Shown here: positions 1-8,660 of the stretch, in pieces | Layout: the number at the start of each line of letters is the position of its first letter | Numbering within the stretch: position 1 is the stretch's first letter | DNA from: Brevundimonas sp. SH203 | GTDB taxonomy: Bacteria; Pseudomonadota; Alphaproteobacteria; Caulobacterales; Caulobacteraceae | DNA: 64,000 nt | Assembly: GCF_002157625.1 (NCBI RefSeq) | Contig: NZ_BDMM01000003.1 | Span: 62,001-126,000, forward strand | Direction: 5' to 3' | Notes under the pieces: generated by a model | Database searches by the model: none | What the model saw: only the letters and a program-made list of their open reading frames with translations | Told to the model about the DNA's origin: nothing | Translations under genes and position numbers: made by a program

Positions 1-770
1 ACTATCTGCTGGACGACTATCTGGCCGATACGGCAGGCTGGCGCGTGGACAAGATCGTCCATGTCGAGGCCGGTCAGCCCAGGGGCCGGCAACTAGCCGA
101 GACAGACTGGCTGCAAGCCCTCGCGGACAAGCGCGGCTATCCCCACGGCATCGTGGCGGGCGCCGACCTGCTGGACCCCGATCTGGACGCCCTGCTGGAA
201 GCCCACGCCGCGCGACCGAACGTGCGGGGCGTTCGCCAGATCGTCTGCTGGCATGAAGACCCGCTGAAGACCTATACCGACCGCGACCTGCTGCTGGACC
301 CGCAATGGGTCGCGGGGTTCGCCAAACTGGCCCGGCATGGGCTGTCGTTCGACCTCCAGCTCTATCCGTCGCAGATGGCGACGGCGGCGGCCATCGCGGC
401 GCGCCATCCCGACATTCCGCTGATCGTCAATCACGCCGGCCTGCCGACCGACCGCGACGATAGCGGCATGGAGCGCTGGCGCGCCGGTCTGCGCCTTCTG
501 GCGGCCCAGCCGCAGGTGTCGATCAAGATTTCCGGCCTGGGCATCACCGACCGCGCCTGGACGCCGGAGTCGATCCGTCCCGTCGTGCTGGAGTGCATCG
601 ACGCCTTCGGGACCGAGCGGGCCATGTTCGCCTCGGACTTCCCGGTCGAAAGCGTCCACGGAAGCTTCGACGCCTTCTATTCCGCCTTCGACGCCATCAC
701 GGCCGACTTCTCGGCCGACGAGCGCGAGCGGCTGTTCGCGGGCGCCGCCGAGGCGATCTATCGACTCTGA
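1..770 (+). CDS. Amidohydrolase-2 family sugar lactonase, 5'-truncated
   Basis: The open frame runs in from the window edge (codons from base 3), so the N-terminus is missing; the GTG at 45 is internal because the upstream in-frame residues read like the family. The visible part has HVEAGQP near its start, a VNHAGLP motif in the middle and ASDFPVES near the end; the histidines and the last aspartate are the metal/catalytic positions of the COG3618 TIM-barrel amidohydrolases. That family contains L-fuconolactonase and L-rhamnono-lactonase, which open aldonolactones in the cytoplasm. The neighbouring rhamnogalacturonan genes and rhamnose mutarotase make an L-rhamnono-lactone substrate likely, but this is context only. 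No signal peptide can be assessed. Confidence 0.8.
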   Translation, partial: YLLDDYLADTAGWRVDKIVHVEAGQPRGRQLAETDWLQALADKRGYPHGIVAGADLLDPDLDALLEAHAARPNVRGVRQIVCWHEDPLKTYTDRDLLLDPQWVAGFAKLARHGLSFDLQLYPSQMATAAAIAARHPDIPLIVNHAGLPTDRDDSGMERWRAGLRLLAAQPQVSIKISGLGITDRAWTPESIRPVVLECIDAFGTERAMFASDFPVESVHGSFDAFYSAFDAITADFSADERERLFAGAAEAIYRL

Positions 771-792
771 CGCCGCCCGCCGACGGCGTCAG
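767..792. terminator. Inverted repeat spanning two converging stop codons
   Basis: CTGACGCCG (767-775) is a perfect inverted repeat of CGGCGTCAG (784-792) with an 8-base loop. The arms contain the TGA of the upstream lactonase and the TGA of the minus-strand lyase. There is no T-run on either side, so it is a possible bidirectional, non-classical terminator or mRNA 3'-end stabiliser. Confidence 0.4.
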
Positions 793-3524
793 GGCCTGTA
801 GCCCAGCCGCGTCGCCGCCTCTTCCAGACTGTCGCCGATCAGGGCCAGATTCTCGATGGCCGCCAGGCTCCATTGCGCCGCGTCGTTGGTGGACACCTGC
901 GCGTCCTCCTGAATGGGACGCAGCACGTCCACGCCGCCGACGGTCGTCGAACGCGCGCCGAGCAAGGCCTGCAGCTTGGCCGGGTCCTTGCCCAGGAACT
1001 CGCTCCAGGCCCGCAGGGCCAGGGCGGCGTCCTTCTCCTCGTGCGCGGCGAAGGCGGTCAGGCGCGAGTGCGCCTCCGTCAGCGCCCGCCCGCGCGGCGC
1101 CTGGCCCAGCAGACCGGCGATCTCGCTGTCCGGCGCATTGTAGTAGCGGCAGTATTCCAGCCAGGCGGCGCGATAGGACGGCACGTCCAGCAGGTCCAGC
1201 AGCTCGGCGTTCATCTCGGCCACGCCGAAGACGGCGTTCAGGTGCGACACGGCGACATAGTCGCCCTGGCCCTGATAGCGGCCGGTGGCCAGGTCGAACG
1301 GCGCCTCTCCGGCGAACCAGCGGCGCTTCAGCCCGCCGATGGTGGTCATGCCGTTGACGATCCGGTCGCGCCAGCGCCGGTCGCCGGTCCGCTCCCACTC
1401 GGTCAGCCAGGCGGAGATGAAGGCGCCCCAGCTGGTGCCGAAGCCGGACACCACCTGCCCCTCGGGCACGGCGCGACCCGGCGCGGGCGGCAGCTTGCGC
1501 GAGATGTCGACGTTCAGAAGCGCATGATCGGACGTGTTCAACTCACGCATCAGGTCGCCGACCCGCTCGTCCGCCGTCAGGAAATAGTAGATGCGGCGAT
1601 AGGCGACGTTCGAGACGCGCGGCTGCTTGGACGAATCCGACCAGTGCTGCACCCCGTGGCGCGTGCCGAACCCCTTGAACCGGCCCAGGTGATAAACGTC
1701 CACCTCGCCCGTGTGGCGCGTCATGGCCTCGGCCAGTTTGAACACATCGGCGCGGCCCGTCCGCAGATAGCTGGTCCACAGCCACAGGTCGGTCGAAAGC
1801 TCGGAATTGTCCCAGGCGTATCCGCCCACGTCGTAACGCCACATATGACGATCCGGGTCGTAGGTGTGCATCACGTCGCCGTAGGACCAGAAGCCGTACC
1901 AGCGGCGCTGATCGACCTCGCGCACATAGTGATCCAGCAGATGGGTCAGGCGGCCTTCCAGCGCGGCGCGCACGGGCGTGGACGCATCCGGCAGGGACCA
2001 GTCGCCGAACACCCCCGCCGCGTGCAGCCGGGCCGGCTCGACCGTCAGCCGGGCCGGATCGGCGACCTGGGCCGCCATGTCCGAGAAGGTCTGGTGCGAC
2101 GGGGTCGCGGCCAGCGCCCACAGGGTCAGCTCGGACGTGCGGGCGATGCCGTGCGCGTCGTCCCACCCGGCCTCGTAATCCTCATAGGTGATGTCCAGGC
2201 CGACCAGTTCCTCGGCCGTCGTGTCCATGCCGTTGGCGCTGCGATAGGGCCGCAGGTCCATGGCCGGCGCCTCGGGCGACCACATCCAGGCCGTCAGCTG
2301 GGCTGTGTCCGTATGGGCGTTGCGGATGTCCAGCGCGACCGGGGCGCGCTGCCAGAAATCCTTCAGACCCAGGGCCACCCCGCCCGAGACGCCGCCGACA
2401 TAGGCCAGGCCCCGGCTGCGCTTGCCCGCGTTGGAATCGATCCAGGCGTGACCCTCGCTGGTCCGCTTGCGCAGGGTGAAGCCGTCGGGCGACAGCTGGT
2501 TGAAGGCGAAGTCGCCCCACTCCGGCACCCATTGCAGGCCGTCGTTCTTCAGGATGTCGGGCAGGTCGGCGAAGGCCACCGCCCGGCCCTCGATCTGGGC
2601 CTGGCGCACGGCGGCGGTCGGATTGGCGCGGGTGCGCAGGCCCGTCAGGGTGCGAACCGCCTCGCCCCACACGCCCTCGCCCTCACCGGCGAAACGGATG
2701 TGGCGGTTATAGCTGGCGTCCGTCATCGGCGTGTCGGCGACGACGCCCAGGCCGCGAATGAAGTCCGTCTTCGGATCGCCGTCGAAGATGAAGCTGTGGA
2801 CGATCCGCACGGCGTCCGACCCGGCGTAGAAATACAGCCGCACCGACACCGGCAGCCAGTCGCGCGTTCCGTCCGTATGGACGCCGTCCAGCTTGATCAC
2901 CGCCCGCACGGGGCCGGACTGTTCGACCACGGCCTGACGGATGCGGACGCCGTAGCGCGAGGACTTCACCGCCCCGCCCGCCTCCAGTTCCGGCTTGTCC
3001 TGAGACAGGGCGACCAGCGACAGCTTGCCGACCACGGACCGCCCGCCGCGCGTGGCGCCGGAAACCAGGGCGTCGCCCGACTTGGGCACCCGCCATTCCA
3101 GATCGCCGACGGTGACGACGATCTGCTGGCCCTGATCGGCCGCACGAACCGGCTGCGTCGGCGCGGCCGGGGCGCCGGGAACCAGCGTCAGCCCGTCCAT
3201 CGCCGCATCGCCCGTCACGGCGTGGGCCGACCATTTCAGCGAGCCGTCGGGCCAATAGGCGATGGGCCAGGACTGAACCGGCGTCGCACGACCCGTTCCG
3301 TCACGGACGCCGAACGCCTGATTGGGGCGAAGCACGCCGCGCGGCCACGGCACGCCGAAGGTGGTCCCGTCCAGACGGGCGGGCTTGTCGCCGTCCAGCC
3401 AGCGCAGCGGCGTAGCGGGCGCGGCCTGGCGCGGCGCGGCGATCGCTGCGCCCGACATGGCCTGTGCCGCCGCGAGGGCGCCCGCGCCCATGAGCAGGTG
3501 ACGCCGAGAAGGTTGGAACGACAT
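789..3524 (-). CDS. PL26-type (PcRGLX/YetA-like) exo-rhamnogalacturonan lyase, Tat-exported
   Basis: A 911-residue protein. The N-terminus has a twin-arginine signal (SRRHLLMGAG, then a hydrophobic alanine-rich stretch and an AIAA-type cleavage site near residue 30). Residues about 40-200 carry the N-terminal barrel signature of this family (WPRGVLRPNQAFGVRDG, then WPIAYWPDGSLKWS), followed by a central sandwich and a helical C-terminal half rich in W/Y-containing segments (WYGFWSYGDVMHTYD). Family members cleave the rhamnogalacturonan-I backbone by beta-elimination, releasing an unsaturated galacturonyl-rhamnose disaccharide, the substrate of the GH105 enzyme encoded nearby. The ATG at 3524 is chosen because GGGAG lies 6 bases upstream; a TTG two codons earlier is less likely. 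Lies 3' of the TonB receptor on the same strand, with a hairpin between them. The lyase activity is inferred from family resemblance. Confidence 0.78.
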   Translation of the reverse strand: MSFQPSRRHLLMGAGALAAAQAMSGAAIAAPRQAAPATPLRWLDGDKPARLDGTTFGVPWPRGVLRPNQAFGVRDGTGRATPVQSWPIAYWPDGSLKWSAHAVTGDAAMDGLTLVPGAPAAPTQPVRAADQGQQIVVTVGDLEWRVPKSGDALVSGATRGGRSVVGKLSLVALSQDKPELEAGGAVKSSRYGVRIRQAVVEQSGPVRAVIKLDGVHTDGTRDWLPVSVRLYFYAGSDAVRIVHSFIFDGDPKTDFIRGLGVVADTPMTDASYNRHIRFAGEGEGVWGEAVRTLTGLRTRANPTAAVRQAQIEGRAVAFADLPDILKNDGLQWVPEWGDFAFNQLSPDGFTLRKRTSEGHAWIDSNAGKRSRGLAYVGGVSGGVALGLKDFWQRAPVALDIRNAHTDTAQLTAWMWSPEAPAMDLRPYRSANGMDTTAEELVGLDITYEDYEAGWDDAHGIARTSELTLWALAATPSHQTFSDMAAQVADPARLTVEPARLHAAGVFGDWSLPDASTPVRAALEGRLTHLLDHYVREVDQRRWYGFWSYGDVMHTYDPDRHMWRYDVGGYAWDNSELSTDLWLWTSYLRTGRADVFKLAEAMTRHTGEVDVYHLGRFKGFGTRHGVQHWSDSSKQPRVSNVAYRRIYYFLTADERVGDLMRELNTSDHALLNVDISRKLPPAPGRAVPEGQVVSGFGTSWGAFISAWLTEWERTGDRRWRDRIVNGMTTIGGLKRRWFAGEAPFDLATGRYQGQGDYVAVSHLNAVFGVAEMNAELLDLLDVPSYRAAWLEYCRYYNAPDSEIAGLLGQAPRGRALTEAHSRLTAFAAHEEKDAALALRAWSEFLGKDPAKLQALLGARSTTVGGVDVLRPIQEDAQVSTNDAAQWSLAAIENLALIGDSLEEAATRLGYRP

Positions 3525-3538
3525 GGTCAACTCCCGCC

Positions 3539-3599
3539 GCCCCAGCGGCGATTATACTCTGAAAGAAAAACGGCCGCCGCCCGCTGGGGCGACGGCCGT
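3539..3599 (-). terminator. Rho-independent terminator with an overlapping alternative hairpin
   Basis: Just after the TonB receptor stop, bases 3599-3570 form a 13-bp GC-rich stem (one mismatch, 4-base loop) followed on the minus strand by TTTTTCTTTC, a classical terminator. Bases 3581-3590 inside this stem also pair perfectly with 3539-3548, beside the Shine-Dalgarno of the downstream lyase, so two mutually exclusive folds are possible. A TATAAT-like -10 box occurs on the minus strand at 3556-3551. Confidence 0.7.
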
Positions 3600-3613
3600 G
3601 ATCGCCGCGACGA

Positions 3614-6600
3614 TCAGTATTTGTAGGTCGCGCCCAGGAAGAAGCGACGGCCCGAATAGCCCCTGTTGATCAGGCGGATGTCGCCCGCGTAGGTGCTTTC
3701 ATCCTCCTCCGTCAGGTTCTTGCCTTCCGCGAACAGCGTCAGCCCCTTCAGGCCCGGCTTCCAGGAGATCTTGCCGTCCAGATAGCCCGTCGGCTCCTTG
3801 ATGACCGGATTGCCCGACTGATCGGCGGCAGTGACCAGATATTCCGACCGATAGTTGTAGGCCAGGCGAGCGTTGATCGGCCCACGCTCATACCACAGCG
3901 TCGCATTGTAGCTGTTGCTGGACAGACCGGGATAGGGCAGCGGCGAACCGTCCAGTTGGCTGAAGACGCCGACGTCCGAAGCTTCCTGATAGGTGTAGTT
4001 TACATCGGCGCCAAAGCCCGACAGCAGGCCCGGCAGGAAGGTGAATGCGGTCTTGGCAGTAAGCTCAATGCCCGAAATCTTGGCGCCTTTGCCGTTGATG
4101 TAGCTGTTGTACGAGTACAGCACGCCGTCGCCGAACACGTCCCGTAGACCAAGGTTGGTACGCGCCGGAACGTAGAAACTCTGGATATCCTTGTAGAAGA
4201 ACCCAGCCGAGAACTGCGTATCCCGGTTCGGATACCATTCGAAGGACAGGTCGTACTGAGCCGCCTCATAAGGCTTGAGGTCAGGGTTGCCCGCCGAGCA
4301 GCTGTCCGGACCATCTTCTGCCGTGCTATCGTTGGCGTAGTTGATGGTGCAGGTCATGTTCGGCACCAAGAAGTTATACAGTGGCCGCGCCATCAACTGG
4401 GCGTAACCAACGCGCATGCTCAGTACATTGTCGATCAGCCAAGCGTTCACGTTGAAGCTGGGCAGCCATTTCGTATACTCGCGGGTCTGTTCAACAAGAG
4501 TGTTGGACACGACCGCTGTTGCAGCGGAGCCGCCAACCAGGCGCGTTTCGTTGCGAATAAACTTACCGAATGTCTGAGTCTGGGTATGCACTCGACGAAG
4601 GCCCAGGTTCCCGACCAGGTCCAAGCCGAAGATCGGCAACGCCCAATCCAGACGCACATACTGAGCATCTGTCTTCTCGTTCATTCCAGAAGGGATCTGG
4701 TTGTAGGTCTTACCGTCGTTAGCGACGCCCGAATAAAGGTTATCCAGATTGAAGTGGCTGGTGTCCAGATGTTGGGCGACGGCATTGAAGTTGGGGTAGA
4801 GCCAGTTCGCCGGCAGGGAGCCGCCGCCGTAGTGGAAATCTGACGGCAGCGGCGTCATCGCGTCCGCGAACACCGAATTCGAAAAGGCGCGGGACCAGAC
4901 TTGGGTCGTGGACCAATAGTTTGTCTGATACGGGAACGGATTGGTGGGCAGGATAAGCGGATCGACGCGCGCCGTCGAATTGATCGAGTTTGAATAGAGG
5001 ACGATGTTATCAATTTCGGAGGAAAGATTAGCGCCTGGATCGATAATAAATCCACCGTAATCGTAACCCTTGTTTTCCGATCTTGAATATCTTCCGCCAA
5101 ACTTGATATTGGTCAGGAATGTCGTTCTCGGGTCGAAATCGACATCCAGCTTATACTGGTCTTCTTTCGCGCCCTGCTGAGAGGGTCGATACTGGATTTG
5201 ATACTGACTGACAGCCGATAGATCCGAAGGTGAATAACCTTGAGCAAAGGTGAAAGTCGGCGCAGACGTCCCGGGCTCCAGGCTGACGACCAAGCCGGGG
5301 GTGTTGAAACCGACCGAGACATTGTTTGTCTCATTCAGGGTATCGGTTTTGGCGTTGGCCCCCAAGAAGTCGACCTTGAAGCGGTCGCTGTGCCATTTCA
5401 GGCCGTAGGTGATGTATTCGGAGGTGCTCTCCGACCGGAAGTCGCGCGACGAGATGCTGAACGCGCCTTCGCCGCCCCGCCCGGCAGTATTCACGCAGTT
5501 GCCGACGGTGTATTTAATGACGTTGTGGTTCGCATCGACCACCACGCCCGGGACGTTCTGGGCCGTCGCGGCGTTAACGCGGGAACAGTTCGCACCCGTG
5601 TAGTTTAGACGATCCAGAGATGTGAAGTCGGTGCCGTAGTTGATGTCGTTCAACTGCTGCGTCCGCTTGTTCGTCTGATAGGTGACGAAACCGCGCAGAT
5701 TGTCCGTGAACTTGTATTCTGCCGTGAACTCGCCAGACGTGCGCTCATCGTCGCGGGTCCAGACGCGATAACGCGGGATACGCGGGTTGTAATCATACCA
5801 TTGGCTTTGGCAGGCTGTGCGCGCCGCCGTTGTGGTCATAAGACTAGCGTCTGGCGTCGTGATGGTGGCGCAGGCCGCCTCGCTGTTGATCCCGGCGAAA
5901 TAGTCATTCACCGCACGACTATAAGTCGGATTGTAGAAGGTGACCGTCTTGTCCGGCGAATTATCGAAGTCCCCCAACCGCGCCCACGAGTGATCGTCGT
6001 AGAAGTCGCCCCGCGTCAAAACATTGTCGTAGGTGACGTTGGCCATCAGGCCCAGACGGCCGTCAAGCAGTTGCGTCGCACCGAACAAGCTGGCGCGAGG
6101 CTTCCAGTCCGGCAGGGTGTCCAGCTTCTGTCCCGCCAGGGTCATGGAGAAGGTGGGCTTGCGGAAATCCAGGGGCTTGCGCGTCTGGACCGAAACCGTG
6201 CCGCCGATGGCGCCTTCGGTCATGTCGGCGGTGAAGCCCTTGAAGACGTCGATCGACTTGACGATCTCGGCCGGCAGTTCGCGGAAGTCGTTGGACCGGC
6301 CGCCGCCGCCATAGACGTTCAGATTGCCTGCCGTGGACAGGACGCTGACGCCGTTGATCTCGACCCGGTTCAGGTCCGGCTCGACGCCGCGGATGGAGAC
6401 GGCGTTGCCTTCGCCGAAGTCACGCGACAGCTGAACCCCGGTGACGCGGCCCAGGGCCTCGCCGACGTTCTTGTCGGGGAACTGGCCGATGTCGTCGGCG
6501 ACGATGGAGTCCGACACGGTGCTGGCCGAACGCTTACGGTTCATGGCCGACTGAAGGCTGGAGCGCGTGCCGACCACCACGACCTCGTCGACGGTCGAAA

Positions 6601-6733
6601 CCGGGGCGTCCGACGCCTGGGTTCCCGTCGCCTGTTGCGCGGTCGCGGCGCCGGCGGACGCCAGCATGAGCGCGGCGGCGCCGGCGGTGTACATGAAGCG
6701 GCGAGCCCATCGCCCGTTCGACTGTGTCGTCAC
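3614..6733 (-). CDS. TonB-dependent outer-membrane receptor (rhamnogalacturonan oligosaccharide uptake)
   Basis: A 1039-residue receptor. A Sec signal peptide ends near residue 32 (ASAGAATAQ), then a TonB-box-like VDEVVVVGTR near residue 50, a plug domain (about 60-190: IGQFPDKNVGEALGRVTGVQL and VSIRGVEPDLNRVEINGV) and a long 22-strand-type barrel ending in an aromatic residue (FFLGATYKY). Translation starts at GTG 6733 behind GAGGAGG. It sits among rhamnogalacturonan genes and is probably the importer of the lyase products, driven by TonB-ExbBD encoded elsewhere. The barrel-coding part is strikingly AT-richer than the two ends: 49 of 120 bases are G+C at 4981-5100 against 41 of 60 at 6181-6240. 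This suggests a recombined or recently acquired barrel. Confidence 0.9.
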   Translation of the reverse strand: MTTQSNGRWARRFMYTAGAAALMLASAGAATAQQATGTQASDAPVSTVDEVVVVGTRSSLQSAMNRKRSASTVSDSIVADDIGQFPDKNVGEALGRVTGVQLSRDFGEGNAVSIRGVEPDLNRVEINGVSVLSTAGNLNVYGGGGRSNDFRELPAEIVKSIDVFKGFTADMTEGAIGGTVSVQTRKPLDFRKPTFSMTLAGQKLDTLPDWKPRASLFGATQLLDGRLGLMANVTYDNVLTRGDFYDDHSWARLGDFDNSPDKTVTFYNPTYSRAVNDYFAGINSEAACATITTPDASLMTTTAARTACQSQWYDYNPRIPRYRVWTRDDERTSGEFTAEYKFTDNLRGFVTYQTNKRTQQLNDINYGTDFTSLDRLNYTGANCSRVNAATAQNVPGVVVDANHNVIKYTVGNCVNTAGRGGEGAFSISSRDFRSESTSEYITYGLKWHSDRFKVDFLGANAKTDTLNETNNVSVGFNTPGLVVSLEPGTSAPTFTFAQGYSPSDLSAVSQYQIQYRPSQQGAKEDQYKLDVDFDPRTTFLTNIKFGGRYSRSENKGYDYGGFIIDPGANLSSEIDNIVLYSNSINSTARVDPLILPTNPFPYQTNYWSTTQVWSRAFSNSVFADAMTPLPSDFHYGGGSLPANWLYPNFNAVAQHLDTSHFNLDNLYSGVANDGKTYNQIPSGMNEKTDAQYVRLDWALPIFGLDLVGNLGLRRVHTQTQTFGKFIRNETRLVGGSAATAVVSNTLVEQTREYTKWLPSFNVNAWLIDNVLSMRVGYAQLMARPLYNFLVPNMTCTINYANDSTAEDGPDSCSAGNPDLKPYEAAQYDLSFEWYPNRDTQFSAGFFYKDIQSFYVPARTNLGLRDVFGDGVLYSYNSYINGKGAKISGIELTAKTAFTFLPGLLSGFGADVNYTYQEASDVGVFSQLDGSPLPYPGLSSNSYNATLWYERGPINARLAYNYRSEYLVTAADQSGNPVIKEPTGYLDGKISWKPGLKGLTLFAEGKNLTEEDESTYAGDIRLINRGYSGRRFFLGATYKY

Positions 6734-7045
6734 TGAAGTTCCTCCTCTGGCCTATGGCCTTATTGTTTGAGCGGCGCCTTCACCGCCCCCCGGCGGCTTT
6801 CATGGTTTGAAGGCTGTGGCGCGAGCATCGAAGGCTCGCCAGTTCGTCTGCGGCCGGTCCGCACGCCGACGTTCATTCGCCGGTCGCGAAGACGCGAACC
6901 TTCACGCTTTCCCTCCTGAGGCGGTCCTTGTCGGACTCGAATTCTCGTTGCGAGGCCAGCTATAGCACCGAGTGAGATTTGTGCCAAATATGAAATTGTT
7001 ATTTCATATTGTGAGATTAAATCGGCACCTCCAGAAAATCTCGTG
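6734..7045. promoter_or_regulatory. Receptor upstream region (312 bases without a main gene)
   Basis: This gap separates the carrier stop at 7046 from the receptor start at 6733, both on the minus strand. It holds the 6987-7010 palindrome, the receptor ribosome-binding site (GAGGAGG near 6744-6750) and a possible 10-codon leader frame (GTG at 6905 to TGA at 6873) with AGGAGG 6 bases upstream of its start. I see no convincing sigma-70 -35/-10 pair. Confidence 0.45.
6987..7010. promoter_or_regulatory. Perfect palindromic operator candidate
   Basis: AATATGAAAT at 6987-6996 is exactly inverted as ATTTCATATT at 7001-7010 around a TGTT spacer, in an AT-rich island within GC-rich DNA. Its core, ATGAAA(n)TTTCAT, resembles the boxes of IclR-type pectin regulators such as KdgR. 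No IclR-family gene is in the window, so the cognate regulator is unknown. Confidence 0.55.
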
Positions 7046-8635
7046 TCAGATCAGGCGATTGCGGCCCCACAGGCGCTCGAACTTCCAGCCAGTCAGGCTT
7101 TCGACGATCTGTCGCGCTTCAGGGTTGGAGGGTTCGGTTTCGCCCGCACGCAGACGGTCGATCTCGGTCATCAGGACCTTGTGGCTGGGCTGATCCAGAC
7201 GGAACGACCAGGACAGGATCGCGCCCGCCGCCATGACCAGGATCGGTCCCGCGACCAGAAGACCGGCGACGGTGGCGACGGCGCCGGGCGTCTGGACGAC
7301 GGCGGCCCCGCTGGCGGCCGCCTTGGGCGAGACATAGCCGCCCACCTCGATGATCCAGCCCGTCAGGATGATGGCCCCCGACTGGGCCACCTTGCGCACC
7401 AGGGTCATGACCCCGGCGAAGATGCCCTCGCGCCGCTGGCCCGTGACCGCCTCGTCCACGTCCGGCAGATAGTTATAGACCGACCAGGGCACGAAGTTCA
7501 GCGTGCCGCGCCCCAGCCCCGCCAGGACGATCGGCCCCAGCAGCCAGAAGGCGGCGCCCAGGTTGAACCCGCCCGACGCGGGATTGATCAGGGCGAACAG
7601 GTCGTGCCCGCCGATGCTGGGCCGCACGAAATAGAAGACCATCAGCAGCACCAGGGCGCTGGTGAAGAAGCCCGCTGCGATCCTATAGGCGATCACCGGG
7701 CCGATGCGGATGACCAGATTGATCGCCACCATCACCGAGATCAGCTGGGCGACATACATCACCGTCATCATCTGCGAGATCATCACCGTGGCGCCCAGCA
7801 TCACCGTGGCCACGAATATCGGGAAGGCGGTGTTGAAGATGTCCTGCGAGATATAGCCGCCCAGATAGATCGACAGATGCTGGCGGAAGGCGCGGATGCG
7901 CAGCGTCGAGAACAGGTCGCGGAACATATTGATCGGGATCAGAGCCGCCCGGCGCAGGTTCAACGGCTCGGCCTTCATCGCCTTTTCGTCGTCGGTGAAC
8001 GGCCGCTCCCAGGTGAAGATCACCACCAGGATCACCACGGCGCTGAACAACAGGCCGAAGATAGCCGCCATGATCAGGAAGGTCTGGGCCGAATCCTTGC
8101 CGCCGAAATTGTTGATAATCAGGGTCGGCAGATAGGAGGCCAGGATGGCCGAGCTTTGCGCCACCAGCATCCGCGCCCCGGCGAACTTGGCCTTTTCCTT
8201 GTAATCCTTGGTCATCTCGGCGGCGAGCGTCTCCCACGGAATGAGAAACATCGTGTAGAGCAGCTCGAAGAAGATGAAGGTCGTCAGATAATAGACGAAG
8301 GTCTGGCCGCTGATGAAGATCAGGGCGAAGCTGGGCAGCAGGGGAATGGTGATCAGGAGGAAGATCTTCCTGCGCCCCACCGTTCGCCCGATCCAGGTGT
8401 GGCGCAGATTGTCCGACACATAGCCGATCAGCGGACAGGTGACGGCCTCCAGCAGGCGCGGCAGGCCCAGGATCAGGCCCGCCTGCACCGGCGTCAGGTC
8501 GCAGAAGGTCGTGAAGAAGTAGAACAGCCAGCCGGTGATGACGGCCTGCGCCCCCGCCCCCAGCATGTCGCCGGAGCCCCAGCCCCAGTAGTTGTACCAG
8601 CGCGGGGTGCGGGGGGACGATTGCGTGGACGTCAT
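7046..8635 (-). CDS. GPH-type MFS sugar:cation symporter
   Basis: A 529-residue inner-membrane carrier with about 12 hydrophobic segments. Early motifs (WGWGSGDMLGAGAQAVI; GLILGLPRLLEAVTCPLIGY followed by VSDNLRHTWIGRTVGRRK) match the glycoside-pentoside-hexuronide branch of the major facilitator superfamily, which carries oligosaccharides and hexuronides with H+ or Na+. The ATG at 8635 is preferred: it has GGAGAA upstream and leaves a 25-base gap after the GH105 gene. An upstream in-frame start at 8686 would overlap that gene. It is likely co-transcribed with the GH105 gene and moves unsaturated disaccharides or galacturonate into the cytoplasm, where GH105, KduI, KduD and KdgK act. Confidence 0.85.
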   Translation of the reverse strand: MTSTQSSPRTPRWYNYWGWGSGDMLGAGAQAVITGWLFYFFTTFCDLTPVQAGLILGLPRLLEAVTCPLIGYVSDNLRHTWIGRTVGRRKIFLLITIPLLPSFALIFISGQTFVYYLTTFIFFELLYTMFLIPWETLAAEMTKDYKEKAKFAGARMLVAQSSAILASYLPTLIINNFGGKDSAQTFLIMAAIFGLLFSAVVILVVIFTWERPFTDDEKAMKAEPLNLRRAALIPINMFRDLFSTLRIRAFRQHLSIYLGGYISQDIFNTAFPIFVATVMLGATVMISQMMTVMYVAQLISVMVAINLVIRIGPVIAYRIAAGFFTSALVLLMVFYFVRPSIGGHDLFALINPASGGFNLGAAFWLLGPIVLAGLGRGTLNFVPWSVYNYLPDVDEAVTGQRREGIFAGVMTLVRKVAQSGAIILTGWIIEVGGYVSPKAAASGAAVVQTPGAVATVAGLLVAGPILVMAAGAILSWSFRLDQPSHKVLMTEIDRLRAGETEPSNPEARQIVESLTGWKFERLWGRNRLI

Positions 8636-8660
8636 CTCGACTTCTCCAGACCGCGCCGCG

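Noticed and set aside
873..3626. Long plus-strand frame opposite the PL26-type lyase
   Set aside because: The lyase on the other strand has a Tat signal and family motifs; this frame has none.
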